Assembly (NCBI GenBank): GCA_030847615.1
Contig: JAUMIR010000001.1
Coordinates: 287,764,187 to 287,828,186, forward strand
DNA length: 64,000 bases
Origin: Gambelia wislizenii
Lineage: Eukaryota > Chordata > Lepidosauria > Squamata > Crotaphytidae
Direction of reading: 5' to 3'
The notes below the pieces were generated by a model. The model searched no databases and was not told the origin of the DNA. It was given only the letters and a program-made list of their open reading frames with translations. Positions 44,738 through 55,801 of this stretch are shown one piece after another (position 1 is the stretch's first letter; the number at the start of each line of letters is the position of its first letter). The translations under genes were made by a program, and so were the position numbers.

Positions 44738-45290
44738 GTTATGTACATTCAAGTTGACTCCAACTTAATGTGGACCCTATAATAGGGTTTTCTTGGGAAG
44801 ATTTATTCAGAGAAGGTTTGCCCTTACTGTCCTGTAAGGCTGAGAGATTATGACTTCCCCAGTGTCACTTAGGACTTTATCAGACACTCCAAAAAACCAC
44901 CGCAGAAGTTGGGAGGAGGACGCCGTTGTTCCACTTCCGGCAGTCTATACCTAACGCCCCATCCTCCTCCCATCCTTTGTTCATTCTCCCTCTGTGCTGG
45001 AGCGACAGAAAAGGTGTTGCTTTTTATTGACGGAAAGTTCCATCAATGAAAAGTGGTGCCTTTTTCACCCCTCCAGCATGGAGGAAGCACAGAAGAAGGA
45101 CGGAGGAGGACGGGGCATACAATATCGACCGCTGAAAGCGGGACAGCAGCGTCCTCCTCTCAAGCTTTGTGGTATTTTTTTAGAGCGTCTGATAAAGTCT
45201 CCAGTAGGTTTCTATGGTTGAGCAGGGATTTGAACTGTGATCCCCTGGAGTCATTATCCAACACTCAAACCAGTACAACATACTGGCTTT
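44738..45290 (-). mobile_element. CORE-SINE, reverse orientation, split by a hairpin MITE
   Basis: The tail-side part (44738-44868: 'TTCAAGTTGACTCCAACTTA', 'GGGTTTTCTTGGGAAGAT', 'TGTAAGGCTGAGAG') and the head-side part (45202-45290: 'TTTCTATGGTTGAGCAGGG', 'TTTGAACTGTGATC') together make one 2966-type SINE. Confidence 0.78.
44872..45200. mobile_element. fold-back MITE nested in a SINE
   Basis: Starts GGACTTTATCAGACACTCC and ends GCGTCTGATAAAGTC. The arms are complementary (ACCGCAGAAGTTGGGAGGAG against its partner near 45150). The apex GCTTTTTATTGACGGAAAG...TTCCATCAATGAAAAGT at about 45018-45055 is the clearest copy of the shared palindromic module. The TSD is not clean. Confidence 0.82.
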
Positions 45291-45535
45291 TGGTCACTGA
45301 AGGTATACTTAAAGTAAAGGTGATCTGACCCAATGTAGTGACAAGAGTGGTCAATATAATAGGGGAGTTCTTCAGATCTGCCTACAGATGTTCTGTTAAA
45401 ATTGTTGCTTTTTGTGACTACCAGGAATGGGGGGAGCTTGAAATGGAGAGCCAAATGCAGGGCCATAGTGAGTTAAAATTCTCTGTGGGTGTATAGCATA
45501 GCCTTTTTTTTCTTGGATACAAACCAATCCATTAA

Positions 45536-46443
45536 GGACTTTATCAGATGAACCTCCATTAATGTTTCTTTCACACCATATTTTTCTGCATAATAGTCCT
45601 GGCAAAATAATCCTTTCTATCAGACCTTACCTTCTGTAGCATTTAAAAGGCAGCCCCAGCATTGATGGAGCATGAACAGAGCTCTGTGTATTTCTGTGTT
45701 TGTGATTTCGCCAATTCTTGCAAAGACGCGAGCGTGGTAAAATTAAAAAATGCACCAAAAGAAAGATGAAAAAAACATACACACAAGCTCAGAAACACAC
45801 TTTAAAACTTAAAAGTAAACCAGGAGGTTCGTAAAAAGAACGTCCCCTACCTGGCTGTCTCAATCTCACCTAGAAGTGTTCTGTCTTTGACACTGTATCT
45901 ACGTGAGCACAATGGTGCAAGGTTTCAAACACCGGCAATACTGGCAAAAAAGCACCATGGGAGATTTATTGACAGCTTGACCCATCAATAAAAAAAGAAC
46001 ACCTTATTTTCAAGACATTATGGACTTTTTCGGACGTCTCAAATACAATGCAAGCAGCCTCGTCGCATTGCAAGGCTGTTGCGGTGCAGGGCGTCCCTTT
46101 TGGATGACGCTCTCCCCTGCCGGTACTGTTGCGGTACCGCGGGGACATATGAGTGTTATATTTCACCGGTTGTTAATCACGATCAACTTTCGTGCTTAAA
46201 AGCCGGTGAAATATAACGCTCAAATGTCCCCGCGGTACTGCAACAGTACCGGCAGGGGAGAGCGTCCTCCGAAAGGGACGCCCTGCAGCGCAGCAGCCTC
46301 GCAACGCGACGAGGCTGCTTGCGTTGTATTTGAGACATCCAAAAAAGTCCTATCACAAAAAGATGATGTCATCTGGTATGCACACCCTTTTGCGTTCATT
46401 AGGCGTTGTTATGATGCCATATTTGCCACATCTGATAAAGTCC
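45536..46443 (+). mobile_element. Harbinger-like MITE, long form, carrying a hairpin MITE
   Basis: Ends GGACTTTATCAGATGAAC and CATCTGATAAAGTCC, with TAA on both sides (45533-45535, 46444-46446). Its interior matches 26665-27229 ('AAAAGGCAGCCCCAGCAT', 'GCAAGGTTTCAAACACCGGC', 'CCCATCAATAAAAAAAG'). A fold-back MITE sits at 46022-46350; removing it gives an element of about 576 bp. Confidence 0.88.
46022..46350. mobile_element. fold-back (hairpin) MITE nested in long-form MITE
   Basis: A 329-bp, almost perfect inverted duplication: GGACTTTTTCGGACGTCTC at the left and GAGACATCCAAAAAAGTCC at the right. TAT on both sides (46019-46021, 46351-46353) is the TSD. The arms hold 'GCAGCCTCGTCGCATTGC' and 'GGTACTGTTGCGGTACCGC'. 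The apex at 46165-46205 is 'CACCGGTTGTTAATCACG' with its complement. It is the best-preserved hairpin in the window. Confidence 0.93.
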
Positions 46444-48022
46444 TAAGATCATTTACATGTGGGAAATTCTCTTATCAGTTTAAAAGTTTTCCTTATTGAC
46501 TACTTTTAGCTTTTTGTAATGCTCGTGTTGCAAATTCCAAGCTTGTGAAAATACCCTTGCTTTCATTTGCCTGTAAAAACCCTACGTCCCTGAAACTATT
46601 GTTTGATACAGTTGTTTGGTTTGATATAAATGGTTGTCTATGGATAAGACAGGCGTAGGATGTTTGTGAATTGAGAGGCTTCAAAGCTTTAGATGAAACT
46701 GTACATAAATGAAGGCTAACTTCCTGTGCTTTTAAAATGCTACAGTATATCATTCTTATTATTTCCTGGCATAGCCACATACTGTATGCCATTAAAGGGG
46801 GAAAATGATTTATTATAAAATAGTTCTAAGTAAAGAAATGCCCACTGAGGATACAATAATTGTTTTCATTTTCCTTCCCCAGTGCCAGTGGAATAATAAA
46901 ATGCTAATAGATGCAAATTATGCATGATCTTTAATGCATACTAAAGAGAAACAATTTGAAAAAGAAGGTACTTTCTGTTAGCAGTTTTGCCTAGCCAATA
47001 TATTATTTTGATTCAGCTTCCATAGCATCACTGCAATGTTCACCATCATGTTTTCATATGTGTCTGTATTTAACTGACCAGAGATTGACAGGCTGCAAGA
47101 ATGGTACATTCCTGAAGGGATTTTTTTAAAAAAAGAGGAGGAAAAAACCCTCCACCAAACAAATATTTGACTCCAGATAAATTCCACCAGGAAACCTTGG
47201 CAAGAGAAAACAAACATTGCCCCAATAGAAGAGCCACTCTGACTTGAAGAAGAGAAAATTGAAATACATGAAAAATCAATGAGGTAATAATTAAATTGTG
47301 GAGCCCACAGTATAGTAGCCAGTGCTCCGCATGCATTTGCAAATGCATACTGGGAGCTGGGGGTAATCGGCAGTTAAAGGACAGCAGAGAATGCCTGTCG
47401 TCCGGAAGCTAATTTCATGATCCATCTCTTTAAAAACACATACCTGCTTTAAACATGCACATATACCCACTTGAGATCCAGAGAGATATTTATAGGAGGT
47501 TAAAGATAAAAATTAAAGACCAAGAGACTATACATTCCTGATTACCCAGCATTCTTAAATCAGTCTTTCCCCCAGTCTCACACCTGGGCCTCAGCTGCAG
47601 TGGAGCTGTCATTTACGCTATCCATGGCACAGGATTGATGACAGTCATTCGCTGATGAAGCTGTATACATCATTTCTGTCCGGGCTGCACTGGCCAGATG
47701 GACCCTGACCATCCATCGCCTGTCAGGGACGCATCTGTTCACACTGCTGCTAGGGGTACTAACAAGTCATTGGCTTTCCAAAAGGACAGTGTCAGCTGCA
47801 TAGGGCAGAATATAAGAACTCTTCTTAGGATTTCTCCCTCCCGTCTCTCTTAATAAAGATAGTTGCATATGAGAGCTCTTTGCCATGTGACAGCACCAGA
47901 ACAGGAATTTTGGGATTAGAACAGAAGGCACTGAGCCTGTATCCTGCCTCTCATATGCATCCTTTGTTTCCCAACAAGGAAGATGGAGAAACTGCTATAC
48001 TCTATCATGTTTACTCATATCT

Positions 48023-48048
48023 GAGATAGATAGATAGATAGATAGATA
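48023..48048. repeat. (GATA)n microsatellite
   Basis: Six GATA units. Confidence 0.95.
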
Positions 48049-48735
48049 CTCCCTTTTATTTCAAATATTCCAAAGCAATTCGTGATTCTGAATATTCACC
48101 TGCACAAAATAGAATGTAAAAAAAAAAAATGAAGTTACAAAAACCTGAAACAATAAACTAGATCATTAAAATATTTCACCTGTCCATTTACTATATACTG
48201 AAGAGGGAACTCCCACCCCATCCCAGATAGATATATACACATTGCACTTCCACAGAAAAAGGAAAAGAATATTATAATCTGCCTGAGATTTTGTGTGTGT
48301 GGGACATTTGTTCAGATGTACTCCCTGTTCTTATATTTATTCCCTTTTCCCATAACTATGGTGCTAGTAAGTTTTGATAATACACTGGAACTTTGTAGCC
48401 AGTGTAATGGTAGCAAATCACAGTGCCCAGGATATTCTGTGTGGAGAAACACACAACAGACTGAATAAAAAGAGAAACGGTTGAGCCTTTTGGATATTTT
48501 CCGAAAGTATGGCTAGATCCTTTTTATTTCTGCCTTCTACTCTTTCTCTAATATTGCAGCATCAATATCTGAGGGCACCAGGCATTCATGAACTTCTTCA
48601 CAAAGGGATGAATATGGGAGGGGGGATCATTTCACATAAGCACAGGGCTTGTTGATACATTTATCATGTGGAGTGGACATGTTTAGAGGAGCAGGATCCC
48701 TCCCTGTCCCTTCCTCTCCCCGCTTCTCTCTCTTT

Positions 48736-48754
48736 CACACACACACACACACAC
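48736..48754. repeat. (CA)n microsatellite
   Basis: Directly precedes the left TSD of the solo LTR. Confidence 0.9.
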
Positions 48755-48759
48755 GCTGT

Positions 48760-49598
48760 TGTTACCCTATATGTATCGGAGGTCTTAAGGACCCTCAAAA
48801 TATTGACATTAATTTGGGGAATTAATGCACTCAGCTTGGCTCCTTGAGACACAGCAGAATCTTTTGACCTATGGTTACTGGTACTAAGGAGGAGATACTA
48901 AGCTAGATAGTACAATAATTGATCTTTATTTGAGAAAAAACACAATAACAACATTCACACACACATTCAGACTTCAAGCATTCACACAAGGCTAGCAAAT
49001 AAAGTAGGAAATATAGGGATAGAGGAAGAGTGAGGGGAGTTTCCAGTCGGTGATACGATACCTGTCCTGTAGAGATGAGGATGTGGAAGAAACCAGCAGA
49101 GTGTGGGTCCCGATCAAGAACAGCTGCACAGATGGACATAGTGTCCACAGGAAGGGAATCCATGAGCATTTGAGTGGAGTTTGGGAAGGTTTTTTATAGT
49201 CAATAATTGCCTTCCAGTGATGGGATTTAGAGTGGAAAACAATGTTTCTTGGAGTTGCTCAAGGTGATACAAAGGAACTCTGGATATGCTAATGGAATTT
49301 TAATGTGCAAAATACTTTGCGATTGAAAGGAGGAAGCAACCTCCTTTGTTTGGAAGAGGGTGAAAGAATGAGGATCATTTACAAATTTGAGTTTCTCAGC
49401 TTTAGTTGCCTTTCTTCTGAATTTGGGTTGGCCCCTCCTTAAGTGCATATTTGACTGAGTCTGAATGCTAATCTTAGCAATTTGTTGGAATTTCCCAGTT
49501 TTTAATGGCAGTACTTCTTGGAAGGCCATGTTTGATCAAATTATTAAATATTGCCAAGTTATTACAGATATGGGGATGGGTTGTCAGGGTAGGTAACA
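48760..49598 (-). mobile_element. solo LTR, ERV/gypsy-like
   Basis: On the minus strand the 839-bp segment begins TGTTACCTACCC and ends CATATAGGGTAACA, with a perfect 6-bp terminal inverted repeat TGTTAC/GTAACA. CTGT on both sides (48756-48759, 49599-49602) is a 4-bp TSD. 'GACTATAAAAAACC' (TATA box) and 'CTCAAATAAAGATC' (poly(A) signal) are in the correct order. No internal coding region remains, so it is the product of LTR-LTR recombination. A 4-bp TSD fits gamma-type ERV or some gypsy elements; which one is not decidable here. Confidence 0.87.
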
Positions 49599-49602
49599 CT
49601 GT

Positions 49603-50030
49603 ACCTCATCTCCACCTTTTTCTCCTCTAACAGAATTTTGTATATAATACAATCTGTGTATGCTTAGTCTCCATTCACATCATTGGAGACCTTGCAAAAT
49701 CCACAAAGAGAGTGTATGTCCATGACTCAGCCAAAGGCTCCATTCATAGATTTTAGGGCACATTGTCCCAAGGTTCCATCCTTCTCTTTTCTCTATGTGT
49801 TAATTTCAACACCCTAACAAGTTTCTGCTTAAGGGTGAGCAGTGTTCTCTATTTGAAAAAGAAAGCAACAAATCCATTTACTCAAAAAATCTAATTAAAA
49901 ATCTTTGCTTGTATCCCTAACCAAAATAAATAAATAAATGTATGGATATAAAATGGGTAACTATTCAAAGACATCCCATGTTAGTCTGGAATATCAGTAA
50001 GCAAAGGGGTCATGTAGCACCTTTAGAGAC
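49603..50030. other. unassigned; short repeat fragment at the end
   Basis: 49966-50028 ('CCCATGTTAGTCTGG', 'GCACCTTTAGAGACTAAGG') resembles the end of a widespread amniote repeat, but no family is claimed. The rest is unassigned. Confidence 0.35.
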
Positions 50031-50033
50031 TAA

Positions 50034-50588
50034 GGAGATCACAAGACAGGAACACTTTTTGCGTCCCACAATCTCCACTCCCACCCCTGTCTCAGCACAA
50101 TAACCCTCCCCACCATACTTACCTTCTCTCGAGTCCACAGGGCAGCCCAGGAGTGAAATCTCACCCATTTTCACAAGAAGATGCGAGCATGGGAAATTCA
50201 AATATAAAAAGAAAAATAACACAGTAAAAGTGACACCAAGCACAAAAACACACTTTAGAATTTACAAGTAACCCATAGAGAGTACAAAAAAAAAAAAAAA
50301 ACTTACCTGGATGTCACAAATTCCCCTGGAAGTGTTCTGGCAGGACTGGCCATTGACACTGGAATCTTGCCAGAAAAATGGAGCACCTTCTTGCACACAG
50401 GCAAATCTAGAATGGAAATGTCACAGGAGATCAATTGCTGCCTTCCCCCTGTCAATAATAAAAAAAAGGACTCAGAATGGCAGCTGAACACTTGGGAGAT
50501 GATGGGGGATGACATCGTCTGATAATTAAGCCCTTTTGCAATCTCATAGTGTCAGCATAACACCATTTTTAAGTGCCTGAACATCTCC
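50034..50588 (+). mobile_element. Harbinger-like MITE, long form, GGAGATCACA terminus
   Basis: Ends GGAGATCACAAGACAGG and GTGCCTGAACATCTCC. Inside are 'TTTCACAAGAAGATGCGAGC', 'AAAACACACTTTAGAATTTA' and 'CTTACCTGGATGTCAC', as in the other long-form copies. Flanks are TAA and TTA. It directly abuts the next MITE. Confidence 0.72.
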
Positions 50589-50624
50589 TTAGATGTTTAT
50601 CAGAGTAGTGTCTAAAAACGCTGT

Positions 50625-53600
50625 TATTATTCAGAGACTCATAAAACAATGTCAAGGATCGATATGTTCTGGATTTCTAAGACGTTACTGCCAAGAATAA
50701 GAGGGATGGAGATAAATACAAAAGTTATATCGGACCATAATCCCATAAGTCTACAAATGAAAACCTTCAGGAGAGAATACATATGGAGATTTAAGGATGA
50801 TTTAATAAAGGAAAATTTAGTTACAAAAATGAAAGAAAGGATAATCTACTTCTTCAGAGAAAACAAAGAGACGGGTGTGAAAGTAAAGACAGTATGGGAT
50901 GCTTTTAAAGCTACCACGAGGGGTTTTTTTCTCCAAAAGGGAGCAGAAGAGGTTAGGACAAGAAGGAAAATAAATCAACAACTCCTACAAAAATTGATGG
51001 ATAAAGAGAGAAAACTGAGGGAGAACCCCCAAAATAAAGTATTAATCAAGGAAATAGAGCTGATAAGAAGATCGATTGATAAGAAGACAGTGGAAGAGAT
51101 TGGAGAAAAACTTAAGAAAATCAAACAAAGGACCTTTGAACAGGCCAATAAAACCGGTAGATGGCTGTCCTATAGACTGAAGAAAGAAAAGGAGAAGAGG
51201 ATGATAAATGAAATCAAAGAGGATGGGAAGCTTCTAACGTCCCAGGAAGATATCAAAAAAGTGTTTGTCGACTATTACTCTCGGCTTTACAAAGAAACAA
51301 CACAGGAAGAAGGTTGGGAAAGTGAGATGAATAAATTTGTAAAGGAAAATAAATTTACGACAATACCGGAAGAATACAAGACAAACATATCTAATCTCTT
51401 CAGTATGGAAGAGATGATCAAAGCAATTCAAGATTTAAAAAGCGGCAAGGCGCCAGGGCCAGATGGGTATACGGATACTTTCTATAAAAGCTTCATAACA
51501 GAAATATCAGAACACTTGTTAGAAGTCATTAATCAGATACATGAAGAGGGGATGCCAGATACATGGAAGACGACCAATATAACAATGACCTGGAAAGAAG
51601 GTAAAGATAAGATTGAGTCAAAAACTATCATCCAATTTCCCTCTTAAACGTGGATTATAAAATCTATGCAAGTATGTTAGCAAACGGAATTAAAGGTGTG
51701 TTAGAAAAAACAATACACACTGATCAGTGCGGATTCTTACCAGGAAGATCATTATCAACAAATATCAGGTATATAATCGATATATTGGAATTCCTAGAAA
51801 AGAACAATGAACGAAAAGCGGCTGTAGTGTTTGCAGATGCAGAGAAAGCCTTTGATAACATCAACTGGTGCTGTTTTGTTAAAACAATTGATGAGTTAGG
51901 ATTTGGTCAGTTCATAACAGACAATATAAAGAAAATGTATACGGAACTAAAAACTCATATTATAATAAATGGAGAAAGAACGAGGGAAATTTTGATTCAA
52001 AAAGGAACTAGGCAAGGATGTCCCTTGTCTCTGTTGCTTTTTATAACAGTATTGGAAATCTTACTAAACAAGATCAGAGCTGAAGGAAAGATTCAAGGTC
52101 TAAAAATCAAAAATCAAGAATACAAGATAAGAGCCTTCACCGATGATATAGCTATTGTCCTCGAAAATCCCATCAGTAATGTGAATTATTTAATGGAAAC
52201 CATCACGGAATTTGGAGTATATGCCGGATTCAAAATAAACAAGGAAAAAACTATAATTCTTTCAAAGAACTTAAATAAAAAAGAACAAGTCACATTAAAA
52301 GAAAGATCAAAATGTAGACTGGAGCACAAAGTGAGATATCTTGGGATCTGGATACCTAACAGAAATTTAGATTTGTACGATTCTAATTACAAAAAAAACT
52401 GGAAAACAATTCAGGAAAACTTACTTGTCTGGTCTAAACTGAATCTTTCAATAATGGGGAAGATAGCAGCAATTAAAATGTCTGTCCTCCCAAAATTAAT
52501 GTTCTTATTTCAAAATTTACCAATTGTTTCTAGCAACAAACCATTTAAAAGTTGGAAGAAAGATCTAGCTGATTTTATATGGAATGGTCAGAAAACAAGA
52601 GTAAAATGGCAAACATTAACGGAAAGATCAGAAAAGGGAGGATTGGACTTGCCAGACTTACAACTTTACCATAAGGCGTGCACAATGGTTTGGCTAAGCG
52701 ACTGGATTAAGTTAGAAGACCAGAAGCTATTAACATTAGAAGGAGCAGGCTTAAGGCTAGGATGGCACACATACATTGGATATAGCAAGGCAACAATACA
52801 TAAAGATTTTTGCAATCATGTAATAAGAAAAGTGCTATTACAGAACTGGAATATAATATACAAGCAATATTTTGGAAAGATCCCACTATGGATATCTCCG
52901 GCTGAAGCTTTCTTCGGAAGATGGGGGCAATTGGGTAAATCAAATAGATGGATAACGTACCAAGATCTATGTAAAAAGGAGGATGGAAGAGAGATGGAAT
53001 TTAAAACAAGGGAGGAGTTACAACAGGAGGGATGGCAACTTAATTGGTTTTCCTATCAACAACTATATAGCAGATTTCAAAAGGACAAAGTAGAATTCGG
53101 CTTTTCAGAAAAGGAAATGAATTTCGAAAAAAATCATACGAGATGATAAGAAAAAGAAGATAGCGAGACTGTATGATATTTTTATTTCCAGACAACTTGA
53201 AACTGAAGTGATAAGAGAGGCAATGGTAAAATGGGCCAGAGACATTGGGAGTGAAATTCAACTGGAAGAATGGGAAGGGGTGTGGCTAAAAACAAAAAAG
53301 TTCATGGCATGTCAAGACCTGAAGGAAAATTACTTCAAGATAAGTAATAGATGGTACTTAACTCCATCTAGATAAGTAAAAATTATGGTACTAAAGGGAA
53401 AGAATGCTGGAAATGTGGAAAAGACTTAGGTACGCTAAGACACATGTGGTGGTTCTGTCCTCTCATTCACAAATTCTGGCTGAAAGTGCACAAGATAACC
53501 CAAAAAATGTTCAACATTGAATTCGAATTTAATCCAAAGCTTTATCTTTTAAATATTACTTCTGTGCTAGCAAGGAATGTTGAGAGGAAATATTGGCGAA

Positions 53601-54220
53601 TACTATTATATTTATGCATGGCGGCTCGTACGATTATTGCTGCGCTATGGAGAAGCAAAGAAGAACCCTCGATAGAAAGTTGCTTGAATAAACTACTATT
53701 GATGAGGGGAAATGATAGATTATCTCGTTTAGTTAATCAAGAGGTGATAAGAAAAACAGAAACAGAATGGCTGCCAGTAATAACTTACTGTAGGCAAAGA
53801 TGGAATATAGAAAGGGATATAGAGATATAATGCAGAGAAAATAACATAAGGACATTCTAATAAATGAATAAAGAAATAGATTGTTGTGTTAAGCGATAGG
53901 AAAGGAAGGGGAGAGGAACAAGAACGGGAAGGACGAATGAGAAGAGAGGAGAGGAGGAAATAAAGAATAAATTCATGGAAACCTTAGAGATGGAAAGATA
54001 ATAGTTTTGTGTATATAGAGGAGGACATTTAAATCTATAGATATATAACAAATCCTTTGAGTTACTTTAATGAGGGAAGTCAGGTTATGTTTGTTACCAA
54101 ACTATCTTATGTTTAAGCTTGTGCACATTTATGTGATGACGGAAGTATGTATAAAATCTTGTTTGTCTTTTCATGATTTCGAGCTTTCTATATATATGCA
54201 ACAATAAAATAATAATAATA
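50625..54220 (+). mobile_element. 5'-truncated L1 LINE with 12-bp TSD
   Basis: TAAAAACGCTGT occurs at 50613-50624 and 54221-54232, an exact target-site duplication, and the element ends in an AATAAAATAATAATAATA tail. The 3.6-kb body carries most of ORF2 and a short 3'UTR (about 53830-54220). ORF1, the 5'UTR and the N-terminal part of the endonuclease are missing. This is normal target-primed reverse transcription with 5' truncation. Base composition is distinctly A-rich on the sense strand, as usual for L1. Confidence 0.93.
50640..53830 (+). pseudogene. L1 ORF2 remnant (endonuclease C-terminus, reverse transcriptase, Cys-rich motif)
   Basis: The frame open at 50649 begins inside the apurinic-type endonuclease; its terminal motif SDHNP is visible at 50730. 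A Lys-rich linker and 'SGKAPGPDGY' at the start of the RT follow. After a frameshift near 51645 the RT continues at 51650: 'CGFLPGRS', motif A with Asp63 ('FADAEKAFD') and motif C at residues 163-166 reading FTDD instead of the usual FADD, with both Asp kept. A second frameshift near 53135 and a third near 53370 follow. The C-terminal C-x2-C-x8-H-x4-C motif is at 53405-53458. The original protein nicked DNA and reverse-transcribed L1 RNA; this copy cannot make it. Confidence 0.92.
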
Positions 54221-54429
54221 TAAAAACGCTGTAATTCCATGAATGAGGAAAGCAGAAACATAGTGGCATTATTATACTTATTATCGCATGTTGCTGTAAT
54301 CATGCGGAAGAACCAAAACGGAATTATCACATAATTGCTATTAGCACTTTAGGAACAGGACTTTACTTTCATGATTTAAGATGGGCGAGATTGTGCCAGT
54401 TCTCATGGGAAGACATGAGCACACTTAAA

Positions 54430-54826
54430 TGTCAGGAGTTAGAGACTGAACTCCATTATAAAATGGCTGAACAACTGCCGAATCATGCTGAGTCATAATG
54501 GCCGACTGCATGAACTACCAAGTCATGCCTAGTCAAGCCACTAGAGGGTAATGTCCTGTGTGTGTGTGTGTGTGTATGAGCGCTCAGAACAGAGCTCACT
54601 TCCTTTTCTTCTTGTGAATTCTGATGCCTGGTGAAGCAATTTGTCTTTCAACTGTAAATATTTGTACATATTGCAACTGTTTGACTTTGAAAATAAAAGT
54701 GCCTCCTGCTTGTTTGGATGTCAAACACTCTGTGTGTGTGTATTCTTGGGAATGGGTTGCTACTAAGATAGCTGAGATAGTTTTTTGGCTTCTGCCTGGG
54801 ATTGAGTGTCCTATCATCCCTTGACA
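54430..54826 (+). repeat. copia 5' LTR
   Basis: 397 bp, starts TGTCAGGAGTTAGAG and ends CATCCCTTGACA. An AATAAA signal lies in 'TTTGAAAATAAAAGTGCC' at about 54686-54703. A (GT)n tract at 54556-54575 sits where the 3' LTR has (AT)n. Confidence 0.93.
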
Positions 54827-54827
54827 G

Positions 54828-54842
54828 TGGTTATGGGTCCAG
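54828..54842 (+). promoter_or_regulatory. primer-binding site matching initiator-Met tRNA anticodon region
   Basis: TGGTTATGGGTCCAG starts one base after the 5' LTR. It is complementary, with a mismatch at T54838 and one at the end, to the anticodon stem-loop of eukaryotic initiator tRNA-Met (CTGGGCCCATAACC), not to the tRNA 3' end. Drosophila copia is known to prime from a cleaved half of this tRNA at the same site. The match here implies the same half-tRNA priming. Confidence 0.8.
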
Positions 54843-55045
54843 CTGATTGATCTCAGATTAGATAAGGTGCACCCTGAAAAGTTCCCAGAATATTTTTTTT
54901 GGTTTTAAGTATTTTTGGCTAGTTGGCTGTGGAACAGTTAAGTTTCAGCCAGGCTCTGCATTAGAGCTATCTTCAATCAGCCTCGAAGAGCTGCCAGCTG
55001 TTTGTGTTTCATAGCTGGAGAATTTTTTTTTATTCAGACAGCACA

Positions 55046-55716
55046 ATGGCAGATACTAGCCACGTTCATTTTGAGAAATTGGCTGATGGAAATTATCCAG
55101 CCTGGAGTTTATATATGGAGGCTTTATTAATTAAGTATAATTTGTGGCACATTTTGGAAAAAGAAAGTGTGATCCCAGACGGTTCAGAAGATGAAAAAGC
55201 AGCATTTAGGCTAGCAGACCAGAAGGCTAGAGCTGCAATTCTCTTATCACTCAGCCCCTCCCAGTTAATACACGCAGCCCCAGCAAAGGCAGCCTTTCAG
55301 CTTTGGACAGCTTTGAAAACAGTTCATCAGAATTCGTCCTTCCTCTCAAAGATGAAATGGACTAAGAGACTTTATAACACAAAGCTATCTACTGGATGCT
55401 GCGTGAAAGCTCATTTGGAAGAAATGAGACAGCTTTTTCAAGAGGTGGCCAATAGAGGGGTGGCCATTCCAGAAGTCCATAAGTGTTTTATTTTATTTGG
55501 CAGTTTGCCAAGGGAATGGTATTTCCCAATGTACAGTCTGAAGATCACGAGAGGGAATGATTTCTCTGTAGATCTGGTAGCTAGGTGTATTCTGGAAGAG
55601 GTCCAACACAAGCAATTTGATTTCCAGACGGAGGGGAATAAACAGCCACAAATTACCAGATGCAATTGGGAGAGCACTGAAACACACAAAGAAGCATCTG
55701 AAAAAAGGAAAAAAAA
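55046..55716 (+). pseudogene. gag: copia gag, interrupted
   Basis: The ATG at 55046 starts MADTSHVHFEKLADGNYPAW, followed by 'WSLYMEALLIKYNLWHIL', the start of a copia-type capsid (UBN2-like) domain. The frame is open for about 223 residues; upstream in-frame sequence to 55004 is untranslated leader by comparison. At about 55717 the copia sequence stops and CR1 begins, so the nucleocapsid end is separated and resumes at about 59346. Gag would form the particle in which reverse transcription occurs. Confidence 0.88.
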
Positions 55717-55801
55717 GAGGATCCCAACAATTATTGTCCAGTTAGTCTGACATCAATACCAGGGAAGATTCTAGAGCAGATCATTAAACAGAGAGTCTGT
55801 G

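Larger units (their letters stand above)
46447..48755. promoter_or_regulatory. unique complex sequence; candidate conserved non-coding elements
   Basis: No transposon terminus or SINE was found in 2.3 kb apart from (GATA)n at 48023-48048 and (CA)n at 48736-48754. 46850-46960 contains 'AGATGCAAATTATGCATG', an octamer-like POU site. 47390-47800 is complex, mixed-composition sequence ('GCTGTATACATCATTTCTG', 'CCAGATGGACCCTGACC') with no long ORF. The regulatory role is inferred only from the lack of repeats and the motif content. Confidence 0.3.
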
